NCBI GenBank assembly: GCA_019750655.1
Contig: JAIEOG010000261.1
Location: 1 to 13,008 of the forward strand
Source of the DNA: a bacterium
GTDB lineage: Bacteria > Bdellovibrionota > FAC87 > UBA2466
Length of the DNA: 13,008 nucleotides
Direction: 5' to 3'
Made by a program: the position numbers and the translations under genes. Of the stretch, positions 1 through 7,441 are shown in pieces (position 1 is the first letter of the stretch; every line of letters starts with the position of its first letter). The notes under the pieces were generated by a model. That model had not been told where the DNA came from. It worked only from the letters and a program-made list of their open reading frames with translations, and did no database searches.

Positions 1-1575
1 CCGCAAGACTCTCAGAATCTCCATAGCGTGCTCAAATTCCCTTGGCCCAACACCGGGGTAATCGGGGCGGCTTAGCGAATCCGCCAACGCGCGCAGAAAC
101 AGAGCCGCTGTTTCAGGCTTTGCTAAGCCATAGGTGTTTGTATGCGCTTGGAGGATAAAATCCTCGACCGGCATTTGGGACGCCTGCGAGGCTAACTTTG
201 TCAGAAGATCTCGGCCCGGTTGTTCGGCGTGAGCCGCATCCGCCACTTCTCCGGCAATCGCCGTAGCTTCTTCTCGGTAAGGCAGAGACCAAAGTAGCTC
301 CCGACGTCCTTGGGGAGAAAGCAAACGGTATTCCTTATCGTAGACCTTTTTCAATTTCGTATCTAAAAGGATCCCCAGAGCGTTCGAGACTTCGGGATGC
401 TCCCATGAAAGCCCCGGATACCGTTTCCATAGCTCCTCGGCTTTCATTTGTATTTCTTCGTCGATAGCGCCATCGCGCAAACCGACCATTTGGTAAGCCG
501 AGACAGCCAACGGATTAAAACCAAGACGATCGGCCCGAGTGGGCAACCCTTCTGGCAAATCTTCGAGAATTTTGTCGAGATCTGCCCGCGTGGCCTCGCC
601 ATTTGTCTGCACCAAACGGTCGTAAGCCTCTCGAGACGAAACGCGGCCTAAGATGGAGATTGCCTCATCCAGATTGCGGTGCGCCTTTAGGGAGCGCGCA
701 GAATCTTGTGGGTTGCGATCATTGAGATCACGCACAAGACGGTTGTAGGCCTGGAAGAGCACCTCTTGGCTGGCATTTTCCGCGACACCCAACCTTCGGT
801 AGAGCAGCTTGCTACCGGGCCGCGCTTTACCCAGGGCCGCTGTGTTCTCGCCGTTCGACACGCGCGTGGGCGGCTCTGTTTCGGGCTTGGCAACACGCGG
901 CTCTTTTTCATCGTAAAGCGCTCGCCGCCTCGGATCGACGAGTACATCGCGCGAGTGCTGCAGCAGCTTTAAAATCTCCGGGTGTTCTTTGTAGATTACG
1001 CGCATCGCTGCAAAGGCTTTTTCTACTTCGGAAGCCCCGGCTTGCTCAGACAGCTCGAGGCGCTCGTAAAGCGTTTTGTTCTCCCAAGTCGCAAGATCGG
1101 GTTTTAGTCCGTCGGGATGGCTTAGCAGGAGATTAGTGCTTTTGCCGTCTTGGCTAATAAGCTTCATCCCCGCTTTTTCAAAGGCCGCAGCTTCCGTTTT
1201 TTGCTCGGGCCGTAAGTGCACAAGGATGTAATTCTGAGTGCCGGTCGCAAACTTTCTCTGGAGTTCCGCGACCAGCGCAGCCGCGACTTCCTCAGGAGCG
1301 TCTGGACTGAGTGCCACTCGCGTAATCTGCTGTCGGTCGCGGTGCAAATCTCGAATGATGTACCCGACGACGCGGTGATCAAAATAGATGACCGAGGGCA
1401 CCGTCGATCCACGGCGTGCCTGAGCCATAAACTGATCTCGAGTAAGCGAACCGCCTACAGATCGATCCAGCTGCAAGATCTCCGGAACATCGCGCTGGCG
1501 GGCCGGAACCACCGTCAGATCGGCGGCCTGCGCAGAGAGCGCAAAGGCGAAAAGAGAAACCATACCAAGGTGCAT
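1..1575 (-). CDS. Exported protein with a degenerate GNAT-like region and three J-domain-like segments (3' end beyond window)
   Basis: Reading the minus strand from the ATG at 1575 gives 525 codons without a stop, leaving the window at base 1, so the gene is partial at its C terminus. A TAA lies in frame two codons upstream, so the start cannot be further out; ATG 1563 is an alternative and neither has a clear Shine-Dalgarno. Residues 1-17 look like a signal peptide with possible cleavage at AQA|AD. Residues 20-141 follow the GNAT strand/helix pattern, but the acetyl-CoA loop (R/Q-x-x-G-x-G/A) is replaced around SPDAPEEVAAAL, so catalysis is doubtful. Residues 168-223 resemble a J domain (LYERLEL, EHPE in place of HPD, DPRRRALYDE). 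Residues 256-322 (LYRRLGV, REAYDRLV) and 359-416 (AYQMVGL, HPE, KKVYDKEY) look like two further divergent copies. It starts 57 nt after the lipoprotein gene and is probably co-transcribed. The reading frame is certain; the domain reading is inference. Confidence 0.85.
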   Translation of the reverse strand, partial: MHLGMVSLFAFALSAQAADLTVVPARQRDVPEILQLDRSVGGSLTRDQFMAQARRGSTVPSVIYFDHRVVGYIIRDLHRDRQQITRVALSPDAPEEVAAALVAELQRKFATGTQNYILVHLRPEQKTEAAAFEKAGMKLISQDGKSTNLLLSHPDGLKPDLATWENKTLYERLELSEQAGASEVEKAFAAMRVIYKEHPEILKLLQHSRDVLVDPRRRALYDEKEPRVAKPETEPPTRVSNGENTAALGKARPGSKLLYRRLGVAENASQEVLFQAYNRLVRDLNDRNPQDSARSLKAHRNLDEAISILGRVSSREAYDRLVQTNGEATRADLDKILEDLPEGLPTRADRLGFNPLAVSAYQMVGLRDGAIDEEIQMKAEELWKRYPGLSWEHPEVSNALGILLDTKLKKVYDKEYRLLSPQGRRELLWSLPYREEATAIAGEVADAAHAEQPGRDLLTKLASQASQMPVEDFILQAHTNTYGLAKPETAALFLRALADSLSRPDYPGVGPREFEHAMEILRVLR

Positions 1576-1632
1576 GCTTTATTTTAGCGCACCCCGGCCA
1601 TGCCGCTCTGAGTTAACGGTCAGGCATAGTCT

Positions 1633-3150
1633 TTAGGCATCCCGGACAACGGGCACGAATACGTTTGGGTAGATTTCTTCCTGCTCGGGCTGGGCATCCA
1701 CGCCGCGTTTAAGCTCTTCCCAGATCGCGGTGCCCATTTCCAATAGGGAATCATTTCCCCGAGGCGTGAAGTCGCGCTTTGCATTCTCTTCTCTCAGGTC
1801 GCCGACCTCGCGCGCAATCAGCTCATCGGCGATACCAGTTTGGCCAGAAAAGCCGGCTTCATTCCAGCGGTAGGCAAGCAGGAGCAAGTCTTTGCGACCC
1901 TCCCCTTCTCCGTGCTTAAGCAATGGCTCCATCACTTTGGAAAGCTGGGAGGCCTCGGCATAAACTTCCAACAGGTCAGGAGCCTTGGCGGATTTAATGG
2001 CAGCACAGAGAGCTTCGAAAAACGCCTGCACGGATTGCAAGCGTTCGCGCTGAAAAAGCTCGGCGAAGGCAGAAATCTCTGGCACCTGCCTCCCTTGTAG
2101 GAGACCGCGCGCCCCCTGCGCCGCGAATCGTGCGGCAATATAAAGCTCGGTGGTCACCACTCTTTCGGCTTTCTGGAGCTGTTTTGGATCACCGACGAGG
2201 GCCGAGCCCATTTCCACCGGCCAAGCTCCTAGCTGGTGCAGCCTTGCATAGGCCGAAAGGTACATCCGGAACGCACCATCATGTGTAATCTGCCATTCTG
2301 CGATATCCAGACTCACGGCACGGCGCCGATTTATCGTCATCCAATGGTTGGCGACATCGCTCAAGTCATCCTTTTTAAGCGCCAGGCTTTCCAACATTTC
2401 GACGAGCTTTGCGAAATCCTTCGGAATCTCTTGATCCAAAGCCTTATTTTCTTTCGCAAGTGAGTAGACCACGAACGCGGCGGTAAGATCCAAATCCACT
2501 TCGTCGAACTGCTTGGCGAGCCGGAGGTACTCACCGCACAGAGCGACGACCTTTTCCGGACCGGTATTCGTCGTAAGAGCTTTCAAGGTCCCTGTGTCGT
2601 TGAACTGCACACCGGCTTTGTCGAGTTCCTCCAAGATCTGCGACTGCCGCCGGACTAGTGGAGCGACTTTTCCGTAAAGGGTGTGGACCTTGGCGAGCGA
2701 CGCGCGCGCGGCTTTTTCCCAATCGGCTTGGTACTCGGCAACTTCCTTTGCGTGTTTCGTGAATTGAGCCTTCCCTTTTTCAACGACTTCTAATTCGTGG
2801 GAGTCATGCCCCGACCACGCTTGCGCACGCTGTATGTAAAGATCCATGGCTCGGATCTGCTTTGTGCGGTGCTCGATCCAAGCTGCTACCGTACGCCCCG
2901 CCTGCGGATCAAAAAGGGGTGATTCTGGCTTTGGGAATCCAGCGAACCCTGCGGGCCCATTGCAGCGAATGGAAATGCGAAGCTTGTCCCCTTCTTTTCC
3001 GTTGGAAATCACGCAACCGGCTTCGATGAGGGCGGTGCGTGCTGCCGAGAAAAGCTCCCGCGCACTAGGAGGTTGCGCCGACAAAGGATTGGGGCTTTGC
3101 GCACAGGCACCGAGAAAAACCATTCCCAACCACAGAACTCGAAACGACAC
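1633..3150 (-). CDS. Putative lipoprotein of unknown family, 505 aa
   Basis: The frame is open up to an ATG at 3183, but the GTG at 3150 is preferred. It has a strong GGAGGT four bases upstream and it places a compact lipoprotein signal at the N terminus: an Arg at residue 4, a hydrophobic stretch, and the lipobox LGAC with the acylated Cys at residue 16. The residue after Cys is Ala, not Asp, so outer-membrane sorting is possible by the E. coli rule, which may not apply here. The mature protein is about 490 residues, mostly predicted helix, charged and without membrane segments. I recognise no family. A region of about residues 80-160 (many K, E, A and Q) could be coiled coil. It lies 57 nt upstream of the exported GNAT-like/J-like gene on the same strand, so the two probably form an operon. 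A possible -10 (TATAAA, minus strand, at 3231-3236) lies upstream without a convincing -35. Gene reality is high; function is unknown. Confidence 0.85.
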   Translation of the reverse strand: MSFRVLWLGMVFLGACAQSPNPLSAQPPSARELFSAARTALIEAGCVISNGKEGDKLRISIRCNGPAGFAGFPKPESPLFDPQAGRTVAAWIEHRTKQIRAMDLYIQRAQAWSGHDSHELEVVEKGKAQFTKHAKEVAEYQADWEKAARASLAKVHTLYGKVAPLVRRQSQILEELDKAGVQFNDTGTLKALTTNTGPEKVVALCGEYLRLAKQFDEVDLDLTAAFVVYSLAKENKALDQEIPKDFAKLVEMLESLALKKDDLSDVANHWMTINRRRAVSLDIAEWQITHDGAFRMYLSAYARLHQLGAWPVEMGSALVGDPKQLQKAERVVTTELYIAARFAAQGARGLLQGRQVPEISAFAELFQRERLQSVQAFFEALCAAIKSAKAPDLLEVYAEASQLSKVMEPLLKHGEGEGRKDLLLLAYRWNEAGFSGQTGIADELIAREVGDLREENAKRDFTPRGNDSLLEMGTAIWEELKRGVDAQPEQEEIYPNVFVPVVRDA

Positions 3151-3154
3151 CGCA

Positions 3155-3160
3155 ACCTCC
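3155..3160 (-). promoter_or_regulatory. Shine-Dalgarno that fixes the lipoprotein start
   Basis: On the minus strand GGAGGT stands four bases before GTG 3150. The longer frame from ATG 3183 has no comparable site and would put a Cys-containing stretch in front of the lipoprotein signal. This site therefore decides for the GTG start. Confidence 0.75.
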
Positions 3161-3249
3161 AAGAAAAGAGAGCAGGCTAGCACGTCCGCGGGACCGCTTT
3201 GAAGCAGAATTCGGTTAGCAGAGAGTGGGTTTTATAGACGAGTCTGGCT

Positions 3250-4470
3250 CTATTCTAGAGCCTCAGCCTGGCCTAGATGCAGACGGCGCAGGCCTGGAGA
3301 ATAATAAGCGGTCGCGGCCACAGTAAGCAGGCACATCACTCCGCCGAAAACCACGGAAGGGACGGCGCCCAGAAGGGATGCCGCTATGCCGGATTCAAAC
3401 TGTCCGAGCTCATTGGAAGACCCAATAAACATGGAGTTTACCGACGAGATGCGCCCGCGCATCGAATCCGGAGAAAGCAGCTGCACCGAGGTGCTGCGGA
3501 TGATCATGCTCACGCTATCAAACCCACCACTCGCCACGAGTGCGAAAAACGAGAGCGCAAAACTTTCACTCAGCGCAAATACCAAAATGCACAAACCAAA
3601 ACCCGTTACAGAAATAAAAAGCCAGCGTCCCGCATTCGCCTTGATCTCGCGGCGGGTAAACCAAAGACTCATCACAGCGGCGCCCACGGCGGGTGCTGCG
3701 CGCAGGGCTCCCAGCCCCTTTGGCCCGACGAGCAGAATCTCAGACGCATACACTGGCAGAATCGCCGTCACGCCCCCGAAGAGAACACTGATCATATCGA
3801 GCGAAAGTGCGGGCAAGAGAACGGGGTGCCGAAAAACGTATTTAAGACCCGAGAACAATTCCTCTACACGCGACTCCGAAGTAGGCGCTCGCGCTGGGAT
3901 GTGCGGGTGGCGCATCGAAAACAAACCCGCGAGCGTGATGCAAAGAAAACTGCAAACCGCGACTTCTGAAGGCTCAACGCCGACGAACCCGTACATCAAG
4001 CCGCCCAATGCCGGCCCCGCGACGCGGGCAGTTTGCATAGCAGCCGTTGTCCATGCCATGGCTTTTGAAAGCTCCGAGCGCGGTACAAGGCGCGGCACCA
4101 TTGCGTAGACTGCGGGCTGGGAGAACGCGCGCGCAAGGCCAGTGAGTAGAGAAGCGGCGAAGAGCGCCACAATCTCTGTTTCGGCCCCGACTTCCCAACC
4201 GGGAATGTGGGTCCCCACGAGAACGGCGCCAGAGAAAAAGCTAATGGCCGCGACCCAGCGGTACACCGCCAATGGCCGGCTGCGGTCGACGATCCCCCCG
4301 GCAGGCAAAGCTAAACCTATTGCGGGCAGTGCTTCGGCTAGCCCCACCAACCCAAGAAACAAGGCATCGTGGGTAAGCTCGTACATCCGCCACCCTACGA
4401 TCACAGCCTGCATCTGCACCCCTAGGGTGAAGAAGAAGCGTGCAAAAACAAGGCGTCGGAAATCTCGCAT
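3250..4470 (-). CDS. MFS transporter, MFS_3/EntS-like
   Basis: This is a polytopic inner-membrane protein of 406 aa from the ATG at 4470, the usual size for a 12-helix major facilitator. The frame extends to an ATG at 4578, but that would add 36 mostly non-hydrophobic residues and overlap the divergent gene starting at 4554. The 4470 start begins MRDFRRLVFARFF, as in MFS_3-type exporters, although it has no clear Shine-Dalgarno. The family-typical text GWRMYELT and LGLVGLAEALP is followed by a motif-A-like GGIVDRSRP in the first cytoplasmic loop. Family members export siderophores, antibiotics or other small molecules by proton antiport; the substrate here cannot be told. The gene is divergent from the glycosyltransferase operon (83 nt between starts) and 99 nt upstream of the co-directional lipoprotein gene. 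Assignment to MFS is confident; substrate and exact start are not. Confidence 0.87.
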   Translation of the reverse strand: MRDFRRLVFARFFFTLGVQMQAVIVGWRMYELTHDALFLGLVGLAEALPAIGLALPAGGIVDRSRPLAVYRWVAAISFFSGAVLVGTHIPGWEVGAETEIVALFAASLLTGLARAFSQPAVYAMVPRLVPRSELSKAMAWTTAAMQTARVAGPALGGLMYGFVGVEPSEVAVCSFLCITLAGLFSMRHPHIPARAPTSESRVEELFSGLKYVFRHPVLLPALSLDMISVLFGGVTAILPVYASEILLVGPKGLGALRAAPAVGAAVMSLWFTRREIKANAGRWLFISVTGFGLCILVFALSESFALSFFALVASGGFDSVSMIIRSTSVQLLSPDSMRGRISSVNSMFIGSSNELGQFESGIAASLLGAVPSVVFGGVMCLLTVAATAYYSPGLRRLHLGQAEALE

Positions 4471-4497
4471 GTTTGGTAGGTTTACCAGCAAATGGGG

Positions 4498-4526
4498 TTG
4501 CAAGACCAGACCGCTAAAGCCAGAAT
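4498..4526 (+). promoter_or_regulatory. Possible sigma-70-like promoter of the glycosyltransferase operon
   Basis: TTGCAA at 4498-4503 and CAGAAT at 4521-4526 are separated by 17 bases, each matching four of six consensus positions. They lie in the 83-nt divergent region, with a predicted start a few bases before the ribosome binding site AGAGG (4544-4548). The match is weak and the host's promoter consensus is unknown. Confidence 0.25.
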
Positions 4527-4553
4527 CGTCTGTAACCCTTTGCAGAGGCCCTG

Positions 4554-5273
4554 GTGAACGATCGCCCACCCGTTTCAATTGTGCTGCTGGCTTACAACGA
4601 AGCCGGCACCATCGAAGATCAAATCCGCACCCTACACCGAGTTATTGTATCCAAACTGCCGGGCTCGGAAATCGTGGTCGGTGAAGAAGGCAGTCAAGAC
4701 GGCACTTCAGAAATCCTCCAAGCGCTTGTTCAAACACTCGGCATCGTCCACGTCACCAGCAAGACACGCAAAGGGTACCGAGAAGCTTTACGCGGCGCTT
4801 TGAGACAAACGCGCAACCCCTACGTTTTCTTTTCCGATGCGGGCGCAAAGAACGACCCGGAAGACTTTTGGAAGCTCTACGACCTGCGAGACCGCCACGA
4901 CTTGATTATTGGTCGCCGCGTTGGCCGCACAGACTCGCTTCTTCGCCAAGCCCTGACTTACGGCTACAACTTCTACCTTCGTCAAAGTTTTGGCTTACCG
5001 GAAGTGCATGACAGCGATAGCGGCTTTCGAATCTTTAACCGGCGTGTCGTAGAACTGATTCTTTCGCCCCGGTCCTTCTTTAAGAACTTCTCGGGCTCCG
5101 AGACGGTCCTGCGCGCACACCACCAAGGTTTAAGCGTGCACGAAGTTTCCATTGGCTACCGTGGTCGCAAGGGCGCATCTCGTGGCATGCCCACCAAGCG
5201 GATCCCGAACGCCATCTTGGGCGTGCTCCGCGATCTCCAAACTTTGCGCAGAGAGTTTGCCCAGAACGCATGA
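4554..5273 (+). CDS. Family 2 glycosyltransferase, polyprenyl-phosphate sugar synthase (DPM1-like)
   Basis: Cytoplasmic GT-A-fold enzyme of 239 aa. The GTG start is supported by AGAGG five bases upstream. The N terminus PVSIVLLAYNEAGTIE (residues 6-21) is the GT2 nucleotide-sugar strand with its YNE. The usual VDDGSxDGT appears as GEEGSQDGT (43-51), with Glu for the Asp. The metal-binding DxD region reads FFSDAGAKNDPED (92-104), with Gly at the position usually acidic. The acceptor-side block DSDSGFRIF (153-161) is well kept. There is no C-terminal membrane domain, unlike GtrB or ArnC, but such short soluble forms exist in the DPM1 group, whose members move a sugar from a nucleotide donor to polyprenyl phosphate. 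The next gene, a polytopic GT-C-like protein, overlaps by four bases, which fits a donor-maker/donor-user pair. The sugar cannot be predicted. The altered acidic residues could mean changed metal use or reduced activity. Confidence 0.85.
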   Translation: MNDRPPVSIVLLAYNEAGTIEDQIRTLHRVIVSKLPGSEIVVGEEGSQDGTSEILQALVQTLGIVHVTSKTRKGYREALRGALRQTRNPYVFFSDAGAKNDPEDFWKLYDLRDRHDLIIGRRVGRTDSLLRQALTYGYNFYLRQSFGLPEVHDSDSGFRIFNRRVVELILSPRSFFKNFSGSETVLRAHHQGLSVHEVSIGYRGRKGASRGMPTKRIPNAILGVLRDLQTLRREFAQNA

Positions 5274-6697
5274 AGCGAAAGCTATCGATTTTTGTCTTAG
5301 CGCTCTTACCTCGCCTGTTTTTCGGTGCCCTTTTTTTTGGCAGCGTGGATCTGATCAATTCCATCAACAACGGAATGAACACGTTGTTGGGTGTCGCCAT
5401 CCATGCCCCTTACTTTCCCTTTATCCATGCTTTCATCTGGCTAGGCGCCGTGATCAACGGACTCCTTGATTGGTTTCCTCTCGCCTTCGCTTACAAACTC
5501 GTTCCCTTGTTTTGCGATTCGCTAATTGCAGTTTTGGTTTTTCAAATCCTGGAGCAACGTGGCTATGAGAAGGCTTTTCTCGCCGGGGTGCTTTACGCCA
5601 TCTGCCCGATACCCATCTTGATCATAGGACTGCACGCTCAATGGGATTCCATCACGCTCCTCTTCCTGCTGCTCGCATGTAGCACCCGCAGCTTTTCCCA
5701 AGGGATCTGGTTTGGTTTATCGGTAGCATCTAAACCCTACCCTCTGGTCTTTTTGCCTTTTCTCTATCGAAAAAATGAAAACCGCCAAGCCCTCCAAGCA
5801 CTCGCCGGGATGGCTGCGATTCTCGGCGTACTTGGCCTGGTCAGCTGGGCGCTCGGCTGGGATGCACAAGCAAGCTTCCGGAACATCCGTTCGTACATGA
5901 ACAACAATGTCGCCATCTTTGGTTTTCCGATGAGCGAACTAGCAGGCTTGTTCCCCACCATTGAAAACGGGCGGCGCATTGTGCTGCTAGCGCTCCTGGC
6001 CTGCCTGCCCTCGCTCATTAACAGGGAAATGCCGCTTACTCGGCGCGCGCTGTTCGTTCTTGCAGGTATCACAGCGAGTGCTTCGCTTTCGCCTCAGTAC
6101 CTTATTTGGACTGTGCCATTTCTACTTGTTGAAAGGTATTTCCGCCTGGCCGCCCTTTTCACCGGGGTGACGACGGTTTTTCTGTGCCTTTACTATTTGA
6201 ACCCGCAGGCGCCTTTTGTGCCGTATGAGAACGGCTACACCTTCCTGCCGCTCGCTGCTTTCTGGGGACTAACGCCGCCTGGAGAATGGTCCCAATGGCT
6301 CACGCTCCCGTTGCTGGAAATCCTGGGGAACTCCATTATCCCCACGCTGCTGCTGGGGATGACGCTCATGGCATTCCGAGATACGGCCTCGCCGGAGGGC
6401 AAATCACCTCTGCCAGCCAAAGGGTATTGGGTGGCTTTCGGAACCCTGGCCCTTTGCCTTGCGATGGTGTTCTGTCTCGTCGACAACGACCAGGTTCTCA
6501 GCCAAGCCTACGCGAACCTTTCGTCCAAAGTGAAAGCCTATGCCTTGCTTCTGCCAGAGGAAGCGCACCGCATGCCGGTCCCCGTCATCGCCCCACCCTT
6601 CCGCGGGTCTGCGTTTTTCAATGCCGTGACCCTGCTTGGAGTGCTGCTCGTGGGATACCAATGGCTGAGCTTGCGACAACACCGCGAAAAATGCTAA
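5270..6697 (+). CDS. Polytopic GT-C-like glycosyltransferase (GT87/mannosyltransferase type)
   Basis: Integral membrane protein of 475 aa with roughly ten or more hydrophobic segments, starting with a signal-anchor helix and ending with a membrane segment and a short basic tail. The start ATG overlaps the stop of the GT2 gene as ATGA, so translation is probably coupled. GT-C-like signs are an acidic residue in the first outer loop (D27), the conserved-looking HAQWDS (122-127) after a proline-rich membrane segment (AICPIPILIIG), and a later SVASKPYPLVFLPFLY (about 151-166), resembling the K..P....P stretch of GT87/PIG-M-type enzymes. Such enzymes use polyprenyl-phosphate sugars on the outer face of the membrane. 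Together with its neighbour this suggests transfer of a lipid-linked sugar to an envelope acceptor. Overall similarity to named members is by pattern only; a non-catalytic membrane protein remains possible. Confidence 0.78.
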   Translation: MKRKLSIFVLALLPRLFFGALFFGSVDLINSINNGMNTLLGVAIHAPYFPFIHAFIWLGAVINGLLDWFPLAFAYKLVPLFCDSLIAVLVFQILEQRGYEKAFLAGVLYAICPIPILIIGLHAQWDSITLLFLLLACSTRSFSQGIWFGLSVASKPYPLVFLPFLYRKNENRQALQALAGMAAILGVLGLVSWALGWDAQASFRNIRSYMNNNVAIFGFPMSELAGLFPTIENGRRIVLLALLACLPSLINREMPLTRRALFVLAGITASASLSPQYLIWTVPFLLVERYFRLAALFTGVTTVFLCLYYLNPQAPFVPYENGYTFLPLAAFWGLTPPGEWSQWLTLPLLEILGNSIIPTLLLGMTLMAFRDTASPEGKSPLPAKGYWVAFGTLALCLAMVFCLVDNDQVLSQAYANLSSKVKAYALLLPEEAHRMPVPVIAPPFRGSAFFNAVTLLGVLLVGYQWLSLRQHREKC

Positions 6698-6706
6698 ACC
6701 GCGGTC

Positions 6707-7441
6707 GTGAAAACGATAGCGATTTTCTTGGTACTACTCACTTACTCTCCGGCCCATGCCAGCTGCCGGCGCGCTGCACTCGACACGAATTGCCGGGTGG
6801 GATCACATTGCGGCTCGGGACGACAAACCCCCATTCTTGAACAACACAGCAACGCCACAAGGACCGCCGTGTTGGCCGCATTTCAGGCGCGGCGCAGCCG
6901 TCTGGTCGTCGCACACTTCGGGCCTCGCACCACCCATTGGATCATTGATCGAGTTCTTATCGTCGAGTCCCACATCGTCGATGAACCCGGGCAAAGAATA
7001 GGGCATGTTTCGATTTTTATTAAGCCAGGAGCCGAACCGGAACAGATCCGACACGCCTGCGACTTTCTTCGCGGATCGGAATTGGCAGGGAAAATCCGGG
7101 GGCGAGCTTCCGAGTTTGCAAATTCCACGGACGCCGTCCTGAATGGAAATCCGGGCATCGAGATTCTCAAACGAACCCCTCAAAACGTGAAAACCGGATT
7201 TCTTCAGGAAGTGGTTTCGGCAGACGAGGGTTTGAGCTCCACGCCCCATGGCCCGCTGGCACGCGACTATGTAATGAACAACACGTTGGTCATCTCAACC
7301 CATACGCCTTCGCCCCGGGACCCCACGTATGTTTCGCTTTCACTGCGCAGTCGGGAAGAAGTCGATCTCCAAACTACTTTCAGGGAGTTGCAAGAAGGCG
7401 GCTTACCCGCTGGGCACCCCATTTTCTCGGACCAAGATTGA
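6707..7441 (+). CDS. Exported protein of unknown family, 244 aa
   Basis: The GTG start at 6707 lies nine bases after the stop of the GT-C-like gene and has no good Shine-Dalgarno, so re-initiation from the upstream gene is likely. Residues 1-18 form a clear signal peptide (Lys-2, then IAIFLVLL, ending SPAHA|SC). The mature part begins with a Cys-rich segment (C20, C29, C35) and contains a probable beta stretch (GHVSIFIKPG, about 100-109), with no membrane segments. I recognise no family. It shares a 4-nt overlap with the next exported gene. By position it may be an acceptor, partner or target of the glycosyltransferases upstream; this is inference. Cys-20 follows the cleavage site by one residue, but the sequence HASC is not a standard lipobox. 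Confidence 0.75.
   Translation: MKTIAIFLVLLTYSPAHASCRRAALDTNCRVGSHCGSGRQTPILEQHSNATRTAVLAAFQARRSRLVVAHFGPRTTHWIIDRVLIVESHIVDEPGQRIGHVSIFIKPGAEPEQIRHACDFLRGSELAGKIRGRASEFANSTDAVLNGNPGIEILKRTPQNVKTGFLQEVVSADEGLSSTPHGPLARDYVMNNTLVISTHTPSPRDPTYVSLSLRSREEVDLQTTFRELQEGGLPAGHPIFSDQD
7106..7125 (+). repeat. 20-base near-repeat, copy 1 (inside the 244-aa exported-protein gene)
   Basis: GCTTCCGAGTTTGCAAATTC differs from the copy at 8533-8552 at two of 20 positions, in the same orientation. This copy is inside a coding region, where it encodes ASEFAN. With only two copies seen, it may be coincidence. Confidence 0.35.

Noticed and set aside
687..1587. Short open frames on both strands in the first 1.6 kb
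   Set aside because: They are shadows of the 525-codon minus-strand gene that leaves the window on the left.
4471..4578. 36-residue N-terminal extension of the MFS protein
   Set aside because: It would overlap the divergent GTG gene at 4554, which has a good ribosome binding site, and family members start near MRDFRRL.
3277..4684. Long plus-strand open frames (up to 240 codons) opposite the MFS gene
   Set aside because: They are antisense to a clear membrane transporter, are rich in Arg, Pro and Ser as expected for shadow frames, and have no ribosome binding sites or recognisable features.
6286..7249. Open frames on both strands of 148-184 codons across the GT-C-like/exported-gene junction
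   Set aside because: They overlap the operon genes in other frames, and the operon genes have start/stop overlaps and signal peptides that explain the region better.
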